In this document: positions 17,651-27,987 of the stretch, in pieces | Layout of the letters: every line of letters begins with the position of its first letter | How positions within the stretch are numbered: position 1 is the stretch's first letter | NCBI RefSeq assembly: GCF_015645385.1 | Contig: NZ_JADOET010000002.1 | Location: forward strand, 1-64,000 | Direction of reading: 5' to 3' | DNA length: 64,000 nt | Source: Winogradskyella marina | GTDB taxonomy: Bacteria > Bacteroidota > Bacteroidia > Flavobacteriales > Flavobacteriaceae | The notes under the pieces: generated by a model | Databases searched by the model: none | What the model was told of the DNA's origin: nothing | Seen by the model: only the letters and a program-made list of their open reading frames with translations | Program-made: the position numbers and the translations under genes

Positions 17651-18856
17651 TTGATACGTTATATTTTATTAATATTTTCGTTCGTGTTATTTCCTATTCA
17701 AAGCGGAAATAGTCAAAATAAGTTTCAGGACGACCAATATCATTTAGCGGAAGAAGAACTTACAGCAGAGGATCAACGCATTCTTAAATGTGAGCATATT
17801 ATCTATAATCCGGAGTCTTCAAATAAAGACATCTACAACGCATATTTAGAAAAGTATATTATATATAAAGGCTTATTTAACTACACGCAAGCCATAGAAA
17901 ATCTAGAGCTAGCTCGAAATGTAGGATTATTAACCAACGACAAAGAAAAGGTTGAAACACGATACAAAGTTGAACGCTTGTTAGTACACTTTGATTTACT
18001 TGAATTTGACAAGGTTATTGAGATGATGCCAACAATTTCTGAAAGCAACATAAAATATCTCGATGTAGAAACCCAAGGCTTTTACTACTCCGCTTTAGCT
18101 TATATGGATATTCGCCAGGAAAACTATGTGGAAGGCGACCAATATTTAAACAAAGCTTTAAAAATTTTAGAAAAAGGTGCTCCAAAACACCTACCGTTAG
18201 TATACAGAAAAAAAATAAGCCTCTACAAAAAACAAGGATTACACGATAAGGTTATTGAAAGTTTTGACAAGGGTCTGTATTATGCCGAAAAGTATAAAGT
18301 AGATATCTATATCATTGCGATGTACGATGACATTTCTTTTTATTATTCTGAAATAGGTGATTTTGAAAAAGCCCTTGAAGCGACACGTGAAGTCGGAAAA
18401 TTAGCAACTAAATTTAACGGCAACAATAAAAGCGGAAGGCTTCAACTATTAGAAAAAAAATTACTAGAACAACGTCGTAATCGCGAAAATGAAAATCAAA
18501 ATAAAATTCGAAAGATTTATGGCGTGCTCATCACTACACTTGTCATTACTTTGTCCTTACTCTTTTATTTTTATAGCGTCGCAAAACGCAAGCGAAAAAT
18601 TGCTGAATTAGAAATTAACAGCATTCGCAGCGATTTAGAACGGGTAACCCAAGAGTTAAATGAATCCGGACAGAATAAAATAAATCTCAACAACTACGAC
18701 TTAACCGATCGGCAAAATCAGATCATTGCATTGGTAAAACAAGGCAAAACAAATAAGGAAATTGGAGCAGATTTATTTATTTCAGAAAACACTGTAAAGT
18801 ATCACCTAAAAATTATTTACGATATTTTGAAAATTGGAAGTCGTACAGATCTGTAG
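17651..18856 (+). CDS. TPR-containing membrane regulator with LuxR-type DNA-binding domain
   Basis: A 401-residue one-component regulator: signal or anchor (IRYILLIFSFVLFPIQSG), TPR-like helices (about 40-285), one transmembrane segment (about 288-310, 'YGVLITTLVITLSLLFYFY'), a short coiled coil, and a C-terminal GerE/LuxR helix-turn-helix (about 350-401, 'LTDRQNQIIALVKQGKTNKEIGADLFISENTVKYHLK'). The start must be TTG at 17651: an in-frame stop (TAA, 17639-17641) lies just upstream and there is no ATG before the signal sequence. The helix-turn-helix ends soon after 'ILKIGSRTDL', as usual. It precedes a hybrid histidine kinase on the same strand, 244 bases away, but a functional link is not shown. 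Confidence 0.85.
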   Translation: MIRYILLIFSFVLFPIQSGNSQNKFQDDQYHLAEEELTAEDQRILKCEHIIYNPESSNKDIYNAYLEKYIIYKGLFNYTQAIENLELARNVGLLTNDKEKVETRYKVERLLVHFDLLEFDKVIEMMPTISESNIKYLDVETQGFYYSALAYMDIRQENYVEGDQYLNKALKILEKGAPKHLPLVYRKKISLYKKQGLHDKVIESFDKGLYYAEKYKVDIYIIAMYDDISFYYSEIGDFEKALEATREVGKLATKFNGNNKSGRLQLLEKKLLEQRRNRENENQNKIRKIYGVLITTLVITLSLLFYFYSVAKRKRKIAELEINSIRSDLERVTQELNESGQNKINLNNYDLTDRQNQIIALVKQGKTNKEIGADLFISENTVKYHLKIIYDILKIGSRTDL

Positions 18857-19100
18857 GTTTTCCTACCTAAAGATGAACACATCCATTGTCAGTACTATAA
18901 ATACTAAACCAGATACCGTAACAATTTATGATTTTAAAAATTTTAATAAACAGATGTAAAAGCATAAAAAAACTGCCTTTAAAAAGCAGCTAAAAAAAAC
19001 GACTCTATAATGACCTAAAAAATTATATATCAAAACTTTAGATATTTATTAGAGTCCAATTATTTTAATACTTATATTAGTTGAAAAATACTGAGTTTAA

Positions 19101-21149
19101 ATGATGCCATCGTTTGCAAAAAAAGAACTTGCATTTTCTTTTTTTTCTTTTATTATCCTCAACGTAATTATTCTAGCCATTTGGAGTATATCTATCAACG
19201 TTCAAAAGTTAGCTTTAAAAAATCAGGTTCAAATTACGGGAGAGATTTTAACTAAAAAATTCAATTCTATTGTAAATCGTGACATTCAGCGCTTAGAAAA
19301 CCTAAAACATCGTTTAGAAAAAACCGATGGCCGATATTTTGAATACTGGGAGCATGATGCCGAAATGATTTTAGAACAAAATCAGTCCTTTAAATTTATT
19401 GAATGGATTGATAGTTCCATGATTATTAGAAAAATAAATCCACTTAAAGGTAATGAACCCGTTATCGGATTAGACATTTCTAAAATAGAGTATCGAAAAG
19501 ATGAATGGCTAAAACACAGTAAAGATAGTTCTACCAACATAACCCCTTGGGCAAAACTTACGCAAGGAGGAGATGCTTTTTTAGTGGATGTTCCCGTCTT
19601 TTTTAAGGACAAATTTCAAGGAACTATCACAGCCGGAATGGATTTTGAGAAAAATCTAGACGACTTCGCTTATAATATGCAAGATTATGGTATTCAAATT
19701 ACAGACGGTAAAGGCTCTGTATTTTACAATCACAATACAGTTTTAGAAGATAATTTAACTTTAGATTACCACTATTCTAGTACACTTACTATAGACCAGC
19801 TAGATATGCAGGTATGGGATATAACAGTAACACCAACATCATCGAGTTTTTTTTTAGATAAGAGCACTTCCTTATTAAACATGCTCTATTTTGGTATTGT
19901 TTTATCAACACTAATGAGCCTTATTATTTATTTCTACTTAATAGCAAAAAAAGAAGCCAAACGCACTATTGCTATTAATGAAGAATTAACAAAAACTAAT
20001 AAAAAACTCTACAAGGAACGAAATAGAGCAGAAAAAGCATCACAAGCTAAAACTGCATTTTTATCCAATATGAGTCATGAAATACGCACGCCTTTAAACG
20101 CTATTCTAGGTTTTATACAATTATTAAAACACAACAATCTAAAGGACACCAATCAAGCCTATTTAGACTTAATGGATAAGTCGTCTAAAAACTTGCTCGC
20201 TTTAGTGGATGATGTCTTAGACATTGATAAAATTGAATCTCAAGAAACAAAACTCAATATTGTCTCCTTCAAACCTTCAGAGGAATTAAAAGCTATTGTC
20301 AGTCAGTATGCTTCTGATTATAAAGAAAAGAATTTGTACTTAAATTTAGAGTATAGCGCTAATCAAAATATGACCGTAATCGGAGATGAAGGAAAATATA
20401 ACCAAATCATAATAAACCTCTTAAAAAACGCCTTAAAATTCACAGGCACAGGTGGCGTTCATATTCGTTATAAAGAACATCTCGATAACAAAATATTAAA
20501 GGTTTGTATTACCATTAAAGACACAGGAATTGGCATTCCGAAAGAAAACTTGTCACGCATTTTTGAGCGCTTTACACAAATAGATTTTGGATTAAAGAAA
20601 AAACATTCTGGAAGTGGCTTAGGACTTTATATAAGCAAAAGTCTTGCAAAACTTATGGGTGGAAACATCACTGTAGAAAGTGAATTAGAAGTTGGGAGTG
20701 AATTTATCTTTAAAATTCCTTTTCCTATTTCTGAAACAATCAAAGAAAACGAGGTATCACTTAACCTTAGTACTGAAGTACTAGAACGCATTAAAGTTTT
20801 AATTGTTGATGATAATAAGATTAATAGACTAGTTCTCACAAAAATTTTAGAGCAATTAGGAATTACACCCGATGAGGCTAATAATGGTGAGGAAGCCATA
20901 GACAAAGCCACACACAATGATTACCAATTAATTTTAATGGACATTCATATGCCAGTAATAAATGGTTATGAAGCAACAAAAAAGATTCGCAACACAAATA
21001 AAGATATATTAATCATAGGTTTATCTGCCAATGTCACTAAGGAAGCAATCAGTCAGTCTTTAAATGTTGGTATGAATGACTATTTAACAAAACCGTTATC
21101 TAAACAAAAGCTGATTACATTATTAAATCACTATTTTTCAAAACGCTGA
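19101..21149 (+). CDS. Hybrid sensor histidine kinase/response regulator
   Basis: A 682-residue hybrid kinase. Two transmembrane helices (about 12-34 and 255-280) bracket a periplasmic sensor domain of about 220 residues with CHASE-like character. A coiled coil leads to HisKA with the phosphorylated His326 (LSNMSHEIRTPLNAILGF), an HATPase_c domain (about 370-545, with 'DTGIGIPKENLSRIFERF' and 'GSGLGLYISKSL'), and a C-terminal receiver domain (about 565-680) with phospho-acceptor Asp614 (LILMDIHMP) and 'KPLS'. No separate output regulator lies next to it, so the phosphate may go to a distant HPt protein. The ligand is unknown. Confidence 0.93.
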   Translation: MMPSFAKKELAFSFFSFIILNVIILAIWSISINVQKLALKNQVQITGEILTKKFNSIVNRDIQRLENLKHRLEKTDGRYFEYWEHDAEMILEQNQSFKFIEWIDSSMIIRKINPLKGNEPVIGLDISKIEYRKDEWLKHSKDSSTNITPWAKLTQGGDAFLVDVPVFFKDKFQGTITAGMDFEKNLDDFAYNMQDYGIQITDGKGSVFYNHNTVLEDNLTLDYHYSSTLTIDQLDMQVWDITVTPTSSSFFLDKSTSLLNMLYFGIVLSTLMSLIIYFYLIAKKEAKRTIAINEELTKTNKKLYKERNRAEKASQAKTAFLSNMSHEIRTPLNAILGFIQLLKHNNLKDTNQAYLDLMDKSSKNLLALVDDVLDIDKIESQETKLNIVSFKPSEELKAIVSQYASDYKEKNLYLNLEYSANQNMTVIGDEGKYNQIIINLLKNALKFTGTGGVHIRYKEHLDNKILKVCITIKDTGIGIPKENLSRIFERFTQIDFGLKKKHSGSGLGLYISKSLAKLMGGNITVESELEVGSEFIFKIPFPISETIKENEVSLNLSTEVLERIKVLIVDDNKINRLVLTKILEQLGITPDEANNGEEAIDKATHNDYQLILMDIHMPVINGYEATKKIRNTNKDILIIGLSANVTKEAISQSLNVGMNDYLTKPLSKQKLITLLNHYFSKR

Positions 21150-21193
21150 AAACGGTAATTATATAAATTCAAAAAACATAACTTATAAAACAC

Positions 21194-21221
21194 AAAAAAG
21201 CCACTATTTCTAGTGGCTTTG
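21194..21221 (-). terminator. Terminator of tRNA-Asn
   Basis: Read on the minus strand: AAAGCCACTA, a 4-base loop, TAGTGGCTTT, then TTT. It lies 5 bases beyond the tRNA 3' end and gives a strong hairpin with a T run. On the plus strand it could also end transcripts from the histidine kinase. Confidence 0.8.
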
Positions 21222-21225
21222 TTTG

Positions 21226-21299
21226 CTCCTCTTCTAAGACTCGAACTTAGGACCCTCTGATTAACAGTCAGATGCTCTAACCAACTGAGCTAAAGAGGA
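21226..21299 (-). tRNA. tRNA-Asn (anticodon GTT)
   Basis: 74 bases on the minus strand fold into a full cloverleaf: acceptor stem TCCTCTT/AAGAGGA, D arm GCTC-AGTTGGTTA-GAGC, anticodon arm TCTGA-CTGTTAA-TCAGA with anticodon GTT, and T arm CTAAG-TTCGAGT-CTTAG. The discriminator base is G and CCA is not encoded, as usual in this group. Confidence 0.97.
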
Positions 21300-21393
21300 A
21301 GGTTATTTTTCGCGTTAGCGAGCGCAAATATATATACTATTTTCATTTCTACAAAACGAAATATTATTTTTTTTGTTAAAATCTAAAAAACAA

Positions 21394-22737
21394 TCAATTT
21401 GTCATGGCTTTAAAAATATCATTACCATTGGCAAACAGCACTAAAGCGATTAAAATAAAGAATCCAATAACTTGTGCACGCTCTAAAAATTTTTCGCTTG
21501 GCTTACGTCCCGAAATCATTTCATACAATAAAAACACAACGTGTCCGCCATCTAATGCCGGAATAGGCAATAAGTTTAATATCGCTAACATTATAGATAA
21601 AAAGGCTGTTAAACTCCAGAAGTCTTGCCATATCCATTGGTCAGGGAACACATCGAAAATAGCTTTAAAGCCACCAACGCCTTTGTAAGCTCCTGTACTC
21701 GGTGTAAAGATTTTTCCTAATTGATCGAAGTAACCAGAAACTTGCTCACTAAACTTATCTACTCCACCTCCAAAACTTTCTAAAAACGTATAATCCTTAT
21801 GAATAATATTAAAATAACCTAACTCTGCAAATCTTGAGTTATGTGATGCAGGGAAAATTCCAACTTTACCATTCGCATCAATCTTTAGGTCTCTATTTAT
21901 TTTTTCGTCATCTCTCAAAAATGTAGCGTTTACAGATTGATTTTTATAGTCATCTAATCGCGATTCTACCTGATCAAAATAACGTAATTCACGTCCATTA
22001 ACAGACAACAGAATATCTCCTTCTTTTAAGTCTGCACCAGCATTTACTGATGAATCTGGTACACTACCAACCATAAACGGAATTCTTAACTTAAAGGTTC
22101 CATTTTTTCGTTCTGCTGAGGATAGCTGACCTAAGAAATCTTTTGGTAGTACAATTTCTTTCTGTTTACCATCTCTTTCAATAGAATACTTTTCTCCATT
22201 TACTAAGTTTTTTCTAACGTCATAATAGGTATCAACTTTTTCGTCGTTAATTGCTAATATTTTATCTCCATTTTTAAAACCGACATCTAAAAGTAGTTTG
22301 TTCTCTATCCAAAAACCATCTTTCATACTATCTGAAGTAACATCGGTATCTCCATAAGTAAATGAAATAGCGACGTAAATAAAGTAGGCCAAGATAAAGT
22401 TCACTGTAACACCACCAAGCATAATTATTAAACGTTGCCATGCTGGTTTAGAGCGAAACTCCCATGGTTGTGGTGGTTGTGCCATGGCTTCCTTATCCAT
22501 GCTCTCGTCAATCATTCCCGCAATCTTTACGTAACCTCCAAGCGGTAACCAACCAATACCATATACAGTATCACCTATTTTCTTTTTGAAAAGTGAAAAC
22601 TTCACATCAAAAAAGAGGTAAAATTTTTCGACTTTGGTCTTAAAAAGTTTTGCAGGTATAAAGTGTCCAAGCTCGTGCAGTACAATAAGCAAAGATAAAC
22701 TGAGTAAAAATTGAGATATTTTTATAACAAATTCCAT
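21394..22737 (-). CDS. rseP: RIP metalloprotease RseP (site-2 protease)
   Basis: A 447-residue intramembrane M50 zinc protease that cuts transmembrane anti-sigma factors and leftover signal peptides. The zinc motif HELGH is at residues 21-25 in the first membrane helix, two PDZ-like regions follow (about 130-210 and 215-300), and the second catalytic motif LNLLPIPALDGGH lies in the third membrane helix near residue 385. FecR-type anti-sigma factors such as the one at 14113-15249 are plausible substrates, though not neighbours. A minus-strand -7 element (TACTTTTG, 22763-22770) lies 26 bases before the start. Confidence 0.96.
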   Translation of the reverse strand: MEFVIKISQFLLSLSLLIVLHELGHFIPAKLFKTKVEKFYLFFDVKFSLFKKKIGDTVYGIGWLPLGGYVKIAGMIDESMDKEAMAQPPQPWEFRSKPAWQRLIIMLGGVTVNFILAYFIYVAISFTYGDTDVTSDSMKDGFWIENKLLLDVGFKNGDKILAINDEKVDTYYDVRKNLVNGEKYSIERDGKQKEIVLPKDFLGQLSSAERKNGTFKLRIPFMVGSVPDSSVNAGADLKEGDILLSVNGRELRYFDQVESRLDDYKNQSVNATFLRDDEKINRDLKIDANGKVGIFPASHNSRFAELGYFNIIHKDYTFLESFGGGVDKFSEQVSGYFDQLGKIFTPSTGAYKGVGGFKAIFDVFPDQWIWQDFWSLTAFLSIMLAILNLLPIPALDGGHVVFLLYEMISGRKPSEKFLERAQVIGFFILIALVLFANGNDIFKAMTN

Positions 22738-22832
22738 GTAATTATTTTCAAATTTCGATTTGCAAAAGTAAGATATTTATATCAAACACATATTTAAATA
22801 AACCTTAGCATTCAGTTAAAAGGCTAACGTTT

Positions 22833-24773
22833 CTAATTTTTTATAATTCTTCTATTAATGATATTGTCTTTTGTTTGAATTTGCACGAACAATACACCTG
22901 ATGCTAAGGATTTTAAATCCACTTCAGTTGCCCAACCTTGTTGCAGCAATAATTGGCCTAAACTATTGTAAATTTTAATCGTTTCAATCGCTATATGTTC
23001 GGGTTTTTCAATGTGTATAGAAGACGATGTAGGATTGGGATATATAGTAATACCTGTATTAAAATCTAAATCTGAGGTTCCTAAGGTTACGGCATTATTT
23101 TTTGAAATTAAATGATAATCCGGATCAAATAACACCTCTTGAACCGTGAAATTTACAGTTTCAAAAAATTCCTCATTATTAACAGTGTGGTCTAAAACTA
23201 CATCTAAAGTTTCATCTAAAGTTCCTAAAATCCGAATAGGTACGCCAGCTTCAAAAAACGAAACAGATGAATGGCTCTGCGTTTGCGAAAGTGTTAATTG
23301 CAATTGATTAGCATCCTGATTCCAATTTACCGAATAACTTGGATAGCCTTGATTATAAATCCAATCGTTAAAGAATTCATCCAAATTTTGACCTGTAGAC
23401 AATTCCATAACATCAATAAAATCTTGGGTTTTAGCATAATCGAAAGCTAATTCTGGTGCGCTTAGATAGTCTTGTAATCCTTGATAAAAATCAGTATCAC
23501 CAAGTTTTCGACGCAATTGATGTAGCACCATCGCTCCTTTATTATAACTTAGTCGACTACTAAAAATCCTGCTAACACTTGTAGTATCTTGATCTGTAAG
23601 ATATACAGCGCCATCTGGCTGCGACGTAATATTACTTACCGTCTGCTGTCTCCATGTTTTAAAACTTGCCTCACCATCCATATCTTCTATAACCAAACCC
23701 GCTAAATAGGTTGCAAAACCTTCATTTAACCAAATATCTTTCCAACTGCCACAGGTAATTTTATTCCCAAACCATTGATGTGCTAACTCGTGTGCAATAA
23801 GTCCTCTAGTAAAAGAACCCATAAACGAAACAGTAGTGTGCTCCATACCTCCTCCCCAACTAAATTGCGCATGGCCATATTTTTCGTCTGCAAACGGATA
23901 GTCTTCAAATAAATCTATAAAAAGGTTCATAATATCAACGGTAACGCCTGTATTTGACTGTGCGTAAGCTAAATTTTCTGGGTACACATAATTTACAATA
24001 TCAAAAGGGTTTCCATTATTAGTCACTTCATGCGAATACACATCATAATTTGTTACTGCGATAGCAATTAAATACGCCGGAATTGGATGTCTATGTTTAA
24101 AATGAGTTGTTTTCTGTCCGCCTACAACGTTTTGGCTCTGTTCTAAACCATTAGATACTGCTACATATGTTTTATTCGATGGATTTAATTCTGGTGTGGT
24201 AATGTAAACATCAATAGAATCTATTTTATCAATTAAATCTTGTTTACATGGCCACCAACCCTTGGCACCATAAGGCTCAGAAAGTGTCCATATAATAGGA
24301 TCATTATCTCCACCATGAGTCGTTTGTTCAAAAGACCCAAAACCAGAACTTATAGGATTCCCAGTATAACTGACGGTTAAGGAATCTAATACTCCTTGCG
24401 ACTGTGTTATTGGTAAGGTAATTACCAATTCGTCATTAGTATTTTGAAGATAACTTAAACTTGTACCACGTTGTAAAACTTGTGAAACCGTCATATTATC
24501 AGCCAAATCAAACGTAATTTCTGTCATGTCTTCTTTGGCTTCAAAATAAGTAGTAATATCACCCGAAATTTCAACAATAGAAGGATCTACATTCAATTCT
24601 AGTCGGTGATATTTTACATCGTAATTACCTGTATTAGCATTCTGATTATTCATCATTTGACGTAGCGCTGTTTCAGCTTCAGAATTACGAATTGCGTTTA
24701 AAGTTTCACTATAATCTTGAGCATGTAATTGCACAGCACAGATTACGGTTATACATGCCAATAATTGTTTCAT
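22833..24773 (-). CDS. Secreted M1-family aminopeptidase with T9SS sorting domain
   Basis: A 646-residue zinc aminopeptidase. Signal peptide (to about residue 18), N-terminal M1 beta-sandwich domain, catalytic domain with GGGMEHTTVSF (the GxMEN-type exopeptidase motif; here H replaces the usual N), HELAHQWFGNK (His328, Glu329, His332) and the downstream zinc ligand in WLNEGFATYLAG. The last 75 residues form a type A T9SS sorting domain ('TGITIYPNPTSSSIHIE ... YNSLGQLL ... GVLFVQIQTKD'), so the enzyme is expected to be secreted through the type IX system and released or bound at the surface. It lies divergent to SCO1. Confidence 0.95.
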   Translation of the reverse strand: MKQLLACITVICAVQLHAQDYSETLNAIRNSEAETALRQMMNNQNANTGNYDVKYHRLELNVDPSIVEISGDITTYFEAKEDMTEITFDLADNMTVSQVLQRGTSLSYLQNTNDELVITLPITQSQGVLDSLTVSYTGNPISSGFGSFEQTTHGGDNDPIIWTLSEPYGAKGWWPCKQDLIDKIDSIDVYITTPELNPSNKTYVAVSNGLEQSQNVVGGQKTTHFKHRHPIPAYLIAIAVTNYDVYSHEVTNNGNPFDIVNYVYPENLAYAQSNTGVTVDIMNLFIDLFEDYPFADEKYGHAQFSWGGGMEHTTVSFMGSFTRGLIAHELAHQWFGNKITCGSWKDIWLNEGFATYLAGLVIEDMDGEASFKTWRQQTVSNITSQPDGAVYLTDQDTTSVSRIFSSRLSYNKGAMVLHQLRRKLGDTDFYQGLQDYLSAPELAFDYAKTQDFIDVMELSTGQNLDEFFNDWIYNQGYPSYSVNWNQDANQLQLTLSQTQSHSSVSFFEAGVPIRILGTLDETLDVVLDHTVNNEEFFETVNFTVQEVLFDPDYHLISKNNAVTLGTSDLDFNTGITIYPNPTSSSIHIEKPEHIAIETIKIYNSLGQLLLQQGWATEVDLKSLASGVLFVQIQTKDNIINRRIIKN

Positions 24774-24858
24774 AACGATTCCTTTTAATGTTAAAAATAA
24801 AGCTTTTATTGAGATTCAATCGTATTTTTGTATTTCAACTTAATTATAAATATTTATA

Positions 24859-25539
24859 ATGTCATTTCTTTCTTTTTTTAAAGGGTATAAAAAATTCGGA
24901 ATATTCTTCGCTATTCTTTGTGTAGTCATCCTGACTATAATTTATAATGTTTTAAACGTTAAGCAACCATTAGCAGTGTATCAACCTGGAATGGTAAGTG
25001 AAGAATTAGTAGATAGCGCTATTCAATATCAATTAAAATACCATAAAATAGCTGATTTCAGTTTAACCAATCAAAACGGTGAAATAGTAACGCAAAATAA
25101 TTATAAGGATAAAATTTATGTTGCAGATTTCTTTTTCACTACGTGCCAAACTATTTGTCCAATAATGACAGATCACATGGTGAAAATACAAAATGAAATT
25201 ATTAATGATGACGAGGTAATGCTATTATCACATTCTGTAACCCCAAAAATCGATAGTGTTGCTCAATTAAAAAAATACGCTAAAGAAAAAGGTGTTATTG
25301 ATAGAAAATGGAATTTAGTAACAGGCGATAAAAAGCAAATTTATGAACTCGCTAGGAAAAGTTATTTAGCAGTTAAGACCGATGGTAATGGCGATGCCTA
25401 TGATATGATTCATACAGAAAACTTTATGTTAATTGATAAAAAACGTCAAATTAGAGGCTTTTACGATGGTACAAATCCAGAAGATATTGACCAATTATTA
25501 GAGGATATTGAAACCCTAAAATATTTTGGCGGTTCTTAG
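24859..25539 (+). CDS. SCO1/SenC family copper-binding / redox protein
   Basis: A 226-residue membrane-anchored thioredoxin-fold protein used in building the CuA site of cytochrome c oxidase. One N-terminal membrane helix (about 12-32), then the copper motif TTCQTICP (CxxxC) in 'VADFFFTTCQTICPIM' and the third ligand in 'MIHTENFMLID' near residue 192. All three copper ligands are present. A -7 element (TATTTTTG, 24823-24830) lies 28 bases upstream. It precedes feoA by 98 bases, so it may be co-transcribed with or independent of the iron genes. Confidence 0.93.
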   Translation: MSFLSFFKGYKKFGIFFAILCVVILTIIYNVLNVKQPLAVYQPGMVSEELVDSAIQYQLKYHKIADFSLTNQNGEIVTQNNYKDKIYVADFFFTTCQTICPIMTDHMVKIQNEIINDDEVMLLSHSVTPKIDSVAQLKKYAKEKGVIDRKWNLVTGDKKQIYELARKSYLAVKTDGNGDAYDMIHTENFMLIDKKRQIRGFYDGTNPEDIDQLLEDIETLKYFGGS

Positions 25540-25637
25540 AAAATCATCCTACTTTCAAATATTCATCGACTAGCTTTATACACTAAAAAAAATCACTTAC
25601 TTTTGCTTCTTTAAAATTAATCTAAATAAGAATAAGG

Positions 25638-25865
25638 TTGACTTTAGCTGATTTAAAACGCGGACAACAAGGTATAATTACAGATGTATCATCTATACAC
25701 ATTCCATTAAAGCTTCTCGAAATGGGTTGTTTACCTGGTAATTTGGTAGAACTTGTTCAGGTTGCACCTTTTGCAGACCCCATGTATCTTAATATTAATG
25801 GTAGTCATTTAGCTATTAGAAAAGAAACCGCTATTCATATTTTAATTGAAACTACAAATGAGTAA
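25638..25865 (+). CDS. feoA: Ferrous iron transport protein A
   Basis: A 75-residue SH3-like FeoA protein that assists FeoB. Typical start 'MTLADLKRGQQGIITDV' and 'LLEMGCLPGNLVELVQVAPFADPMYL'. The start codon is TTG at 25638; no ATG is available before the conserved LADLKRG. A -7 element TACTTTTG is at about 25597-25604. The stop overlaps feoB by 8 bases (ATGAGTAA), indicating coupled translation. Confidence 0.95.
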   Translation: MTLADLKRGQQGIITDVSSIHIPLKLLEMGCLPGNLVELVQVAPFADPMYLNINGSHLAIRKETAIHILIETTNE

Positions 25866-27960
25866 GCAAATCAATGTAGCCTTAATTGGGAATCCAAACA
25901 CTGGAAAAACATCTGTTTTTAATGCGCTTACTGGATTAAACCAAAAAGTTGGAAACTATCCTGGAATTACAGTCGAAAAGAAAGAAGGCATTTGCAAATT
26001 GCCACGAGGTGTTAAAGCACATATCATAGATTTACCAGGAACGTATAGCTTAAACGCCTCTTCTTTAGATGAAAATGTAGTTATAGAATTGCTTCTCAAT
26101 AAAAATGATAAAGATTATCCTGATGTTGCTGTTGTTGTAAGTGATGTTGAAAACTTAAAGCGAAATCTGTTACTATTCACTCAGATTAAAGACTTACAAA
26201 TTCCTACAATTTTAGTTATTAATATGTCTGATAGAATGGCATACAAGGGCATTTCGTTAGATATCGAATATTTAGAAAAAGAATTAAACACTAAAATTGC
26301 CTTAATAAGTACTCGGAAAAACAAAGGTATTCAAGAGCTTAAAGAGTTAATTACACACTATAAAGAGCTTTCTTCAGAACCTTGTTTAAACGCGTCTACT
26401 ATTGATAAATCGTATTTTGACAACTTACGTAAAGCATTTCCTAATCAATTGTTGTACAAGCTTTGGTTAGTGATTACCCAAGATGTCAACTTCGGAAAAA
26501 CAGACCGAAAAACCATTGAAGCTGTTGAAGACTTTAAAACCAAATCTAATGCAGACTTAAAACGACTGCAACAAAAAGAAACCATAAAACGGTATCAATT
26601 TATAAATGAAACCTTAAAAAAAGGGCAAACTATTGACCTAAATTCGGCTAAAGATTTACGAATAAAACTAGACCGTATTTTAACGCATAAAGTTTGGGGT
26701 TATTTAATTTTTGGAGTCATTTTATTATTAATTTTTCAAGCCATTTACGATTGGTCTAGCGTACCCATGGATTTTATTGATAGTTCTTTTGCTTCCTTAA
26801 GCGAGTGGACTAAAAACACTTTGCCAGAAGGTGCTTTTACCAACCTATTAGCAGAAGGTATAATTTCTGGGCTTGGTGGTATCGTTATTTTTATTCCACA
26901 GATTGCGTTTTTATTTCTGTTTATTTCTATTCTAGAAGAAAGCGGCTATATGAGTCGTGTGGTATTTTTAATGGACCGCATTATGCGACGGTTTGGTTTG
27001 AGTGGAAAAAGTGTAGTGCCTTTAATTTCGGGTACTGCTTGTGCCATTCCTGCGATTATGGCAACACGTAATATTGAAAGTTGGAAAGAACGCTTAATCA
27101 CCATTCTAGTTACTCCATTCACTACGTGTTCGGCTAGATTACCTGTTTACCTTATCATCATTGCGTTGGTTATTCCTGAGGGTCGTTTTTTAGGGTTTAT
27201 AAGCTACCAAGCACTAACTTTAATGTTGTTATATCTTATTGGTTTTGGTGCTGCCGTTGGCTCTGCGTGGATCTTAAACAAGATCATGAATTTTAAAAGT
27301 AAGAGTTTCTTCGTTGTAGAAATGCCGAACTATAAATTGCCTTTATTTAAAAACGTAGCATTAACGGTTATAGAAAAAACAAAAGCATTTGTCTTTGGTG
27401 CTGGTAAAATTATATTAGCAATTTCAATTATACTTTGGTTTTTAGCATCTTATGGCCCAGGTGACAACTTCAATAAAGCCGAAAGCATTGTCACTGAAAA
27501 ATTTGCTTCCGAAAACTTATCTGAAGACGAATTACATCAAAAAATAGAATCTCACAAACTAGAACATTCCTTTATTGGTATCGCAGGTCATGCGATTGAA
27601 CCAGCCATTAGACCTTTAGGTTACGATTGGAAAATTGGTATAGCCATAGTGAGTTCTTTTGCTGCACGTGAAGTGTTTGTTGGTACACTAGCCACCATTT
27701 ACAGTGTGGGTAGTGACGAAGAAGAAACCATTAAAAATAGAATGGCTGGCGAAGTCAACCCAATTCTTGGTGGTCCTTTGTTTAACTTTGCTTCTGGTAT
27801 TTCGTTGCTGTTATTTTATGCCTTTGCGATGCAATGTATGAGTACACTTGCGATTGTAAAAAAAGAAACTAACTCATGGAAATGGCCAATGTATCAATTA
27901 GTAATTATGAGTGCTTTTGCTTATATTGTAGCATTGGTGGCTTATCAAATTTTGATATAG
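25858..27960 (+). CDS. feoB: Ferrous iron transporter B
   Basis: A 700-residue Fe(II) transporter: N-terminal G domain with G1 GNPNTGKTS (residues 11-19), G2 YPGITVEKKEG, G3 DLPGTYSL and G4 NMSD, then a membrane core with gate regions 'SGTACAIPAIMATRN' and 'TTCSARLPVYLI' bearing the conserved cysteines. I placed the start at ATG 25858 rather than the TTG 12 bases upstream, because the G domain begins right after and the ATG overlaps the feoA stop. Downstream come a tiny cysteine-rich partner and the divergent DtxR-type regulator. Confidence 0.97.
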   Translation: MSKQINVALIGNPNTGKTSVFNALTGLNQKVGNYPGITVEKKEGICKLPRGVKAHIIDLPGTYSLNASSLDENVVIELLLNKNDKDYPDVAVVVSDVENLKRNLLLFTQIKDLQIPTILVINMSDRMAYKGISLDIEYLEKELNTKIALISTRKNKGIQELKELITHYKELSSEPCLNASTIDKSYFDNLRKAFPNQLLYKLWLVITQDVNFGKTDRKTIEAVEDFKTKSNADLKRLQQKETIKRYQFINETLKKGQTIDLNSAKDLRIKLDRILTHKVWGYLIFGVILLLIFQAIYDWSSVPMDFIDSSFASLSEWTKNTLPEGAFTNLLAEGIISGLGGIVIFIPQIAFLFLFISILEESGYMSRVVFLMDRIMRRFGLSGKSVVPLISGTACAIPAIMATRNIESWKERLITILVTPFTTCSARLPVYLIIIALVIPEGRFLGFISYQALTLMLLYLIGFGAAVGSAWILNKIMNFKSKSFFVVEMPNYKLPLFKNVALTVIEKTKAFVFGAGKIILAISIILWFLASYGPGDNFNKAESIVTEKFASENLSEDELHQKIESHKLEHSFIGIAGHAIEPAIRPLGYDWKIGIAIVSSFAAREVFVGTLATIYSVGSDEEETIKNRMAGEVNPILGGPLFNFASGISLLLFYAFAMQCMSTLAIVKKETNSWKWPMYQLVIMSAFAYIVALVAYQILI

Positions 27961-27987
27961 ACCTAGCAGGTTTTAAATTATGTATAT

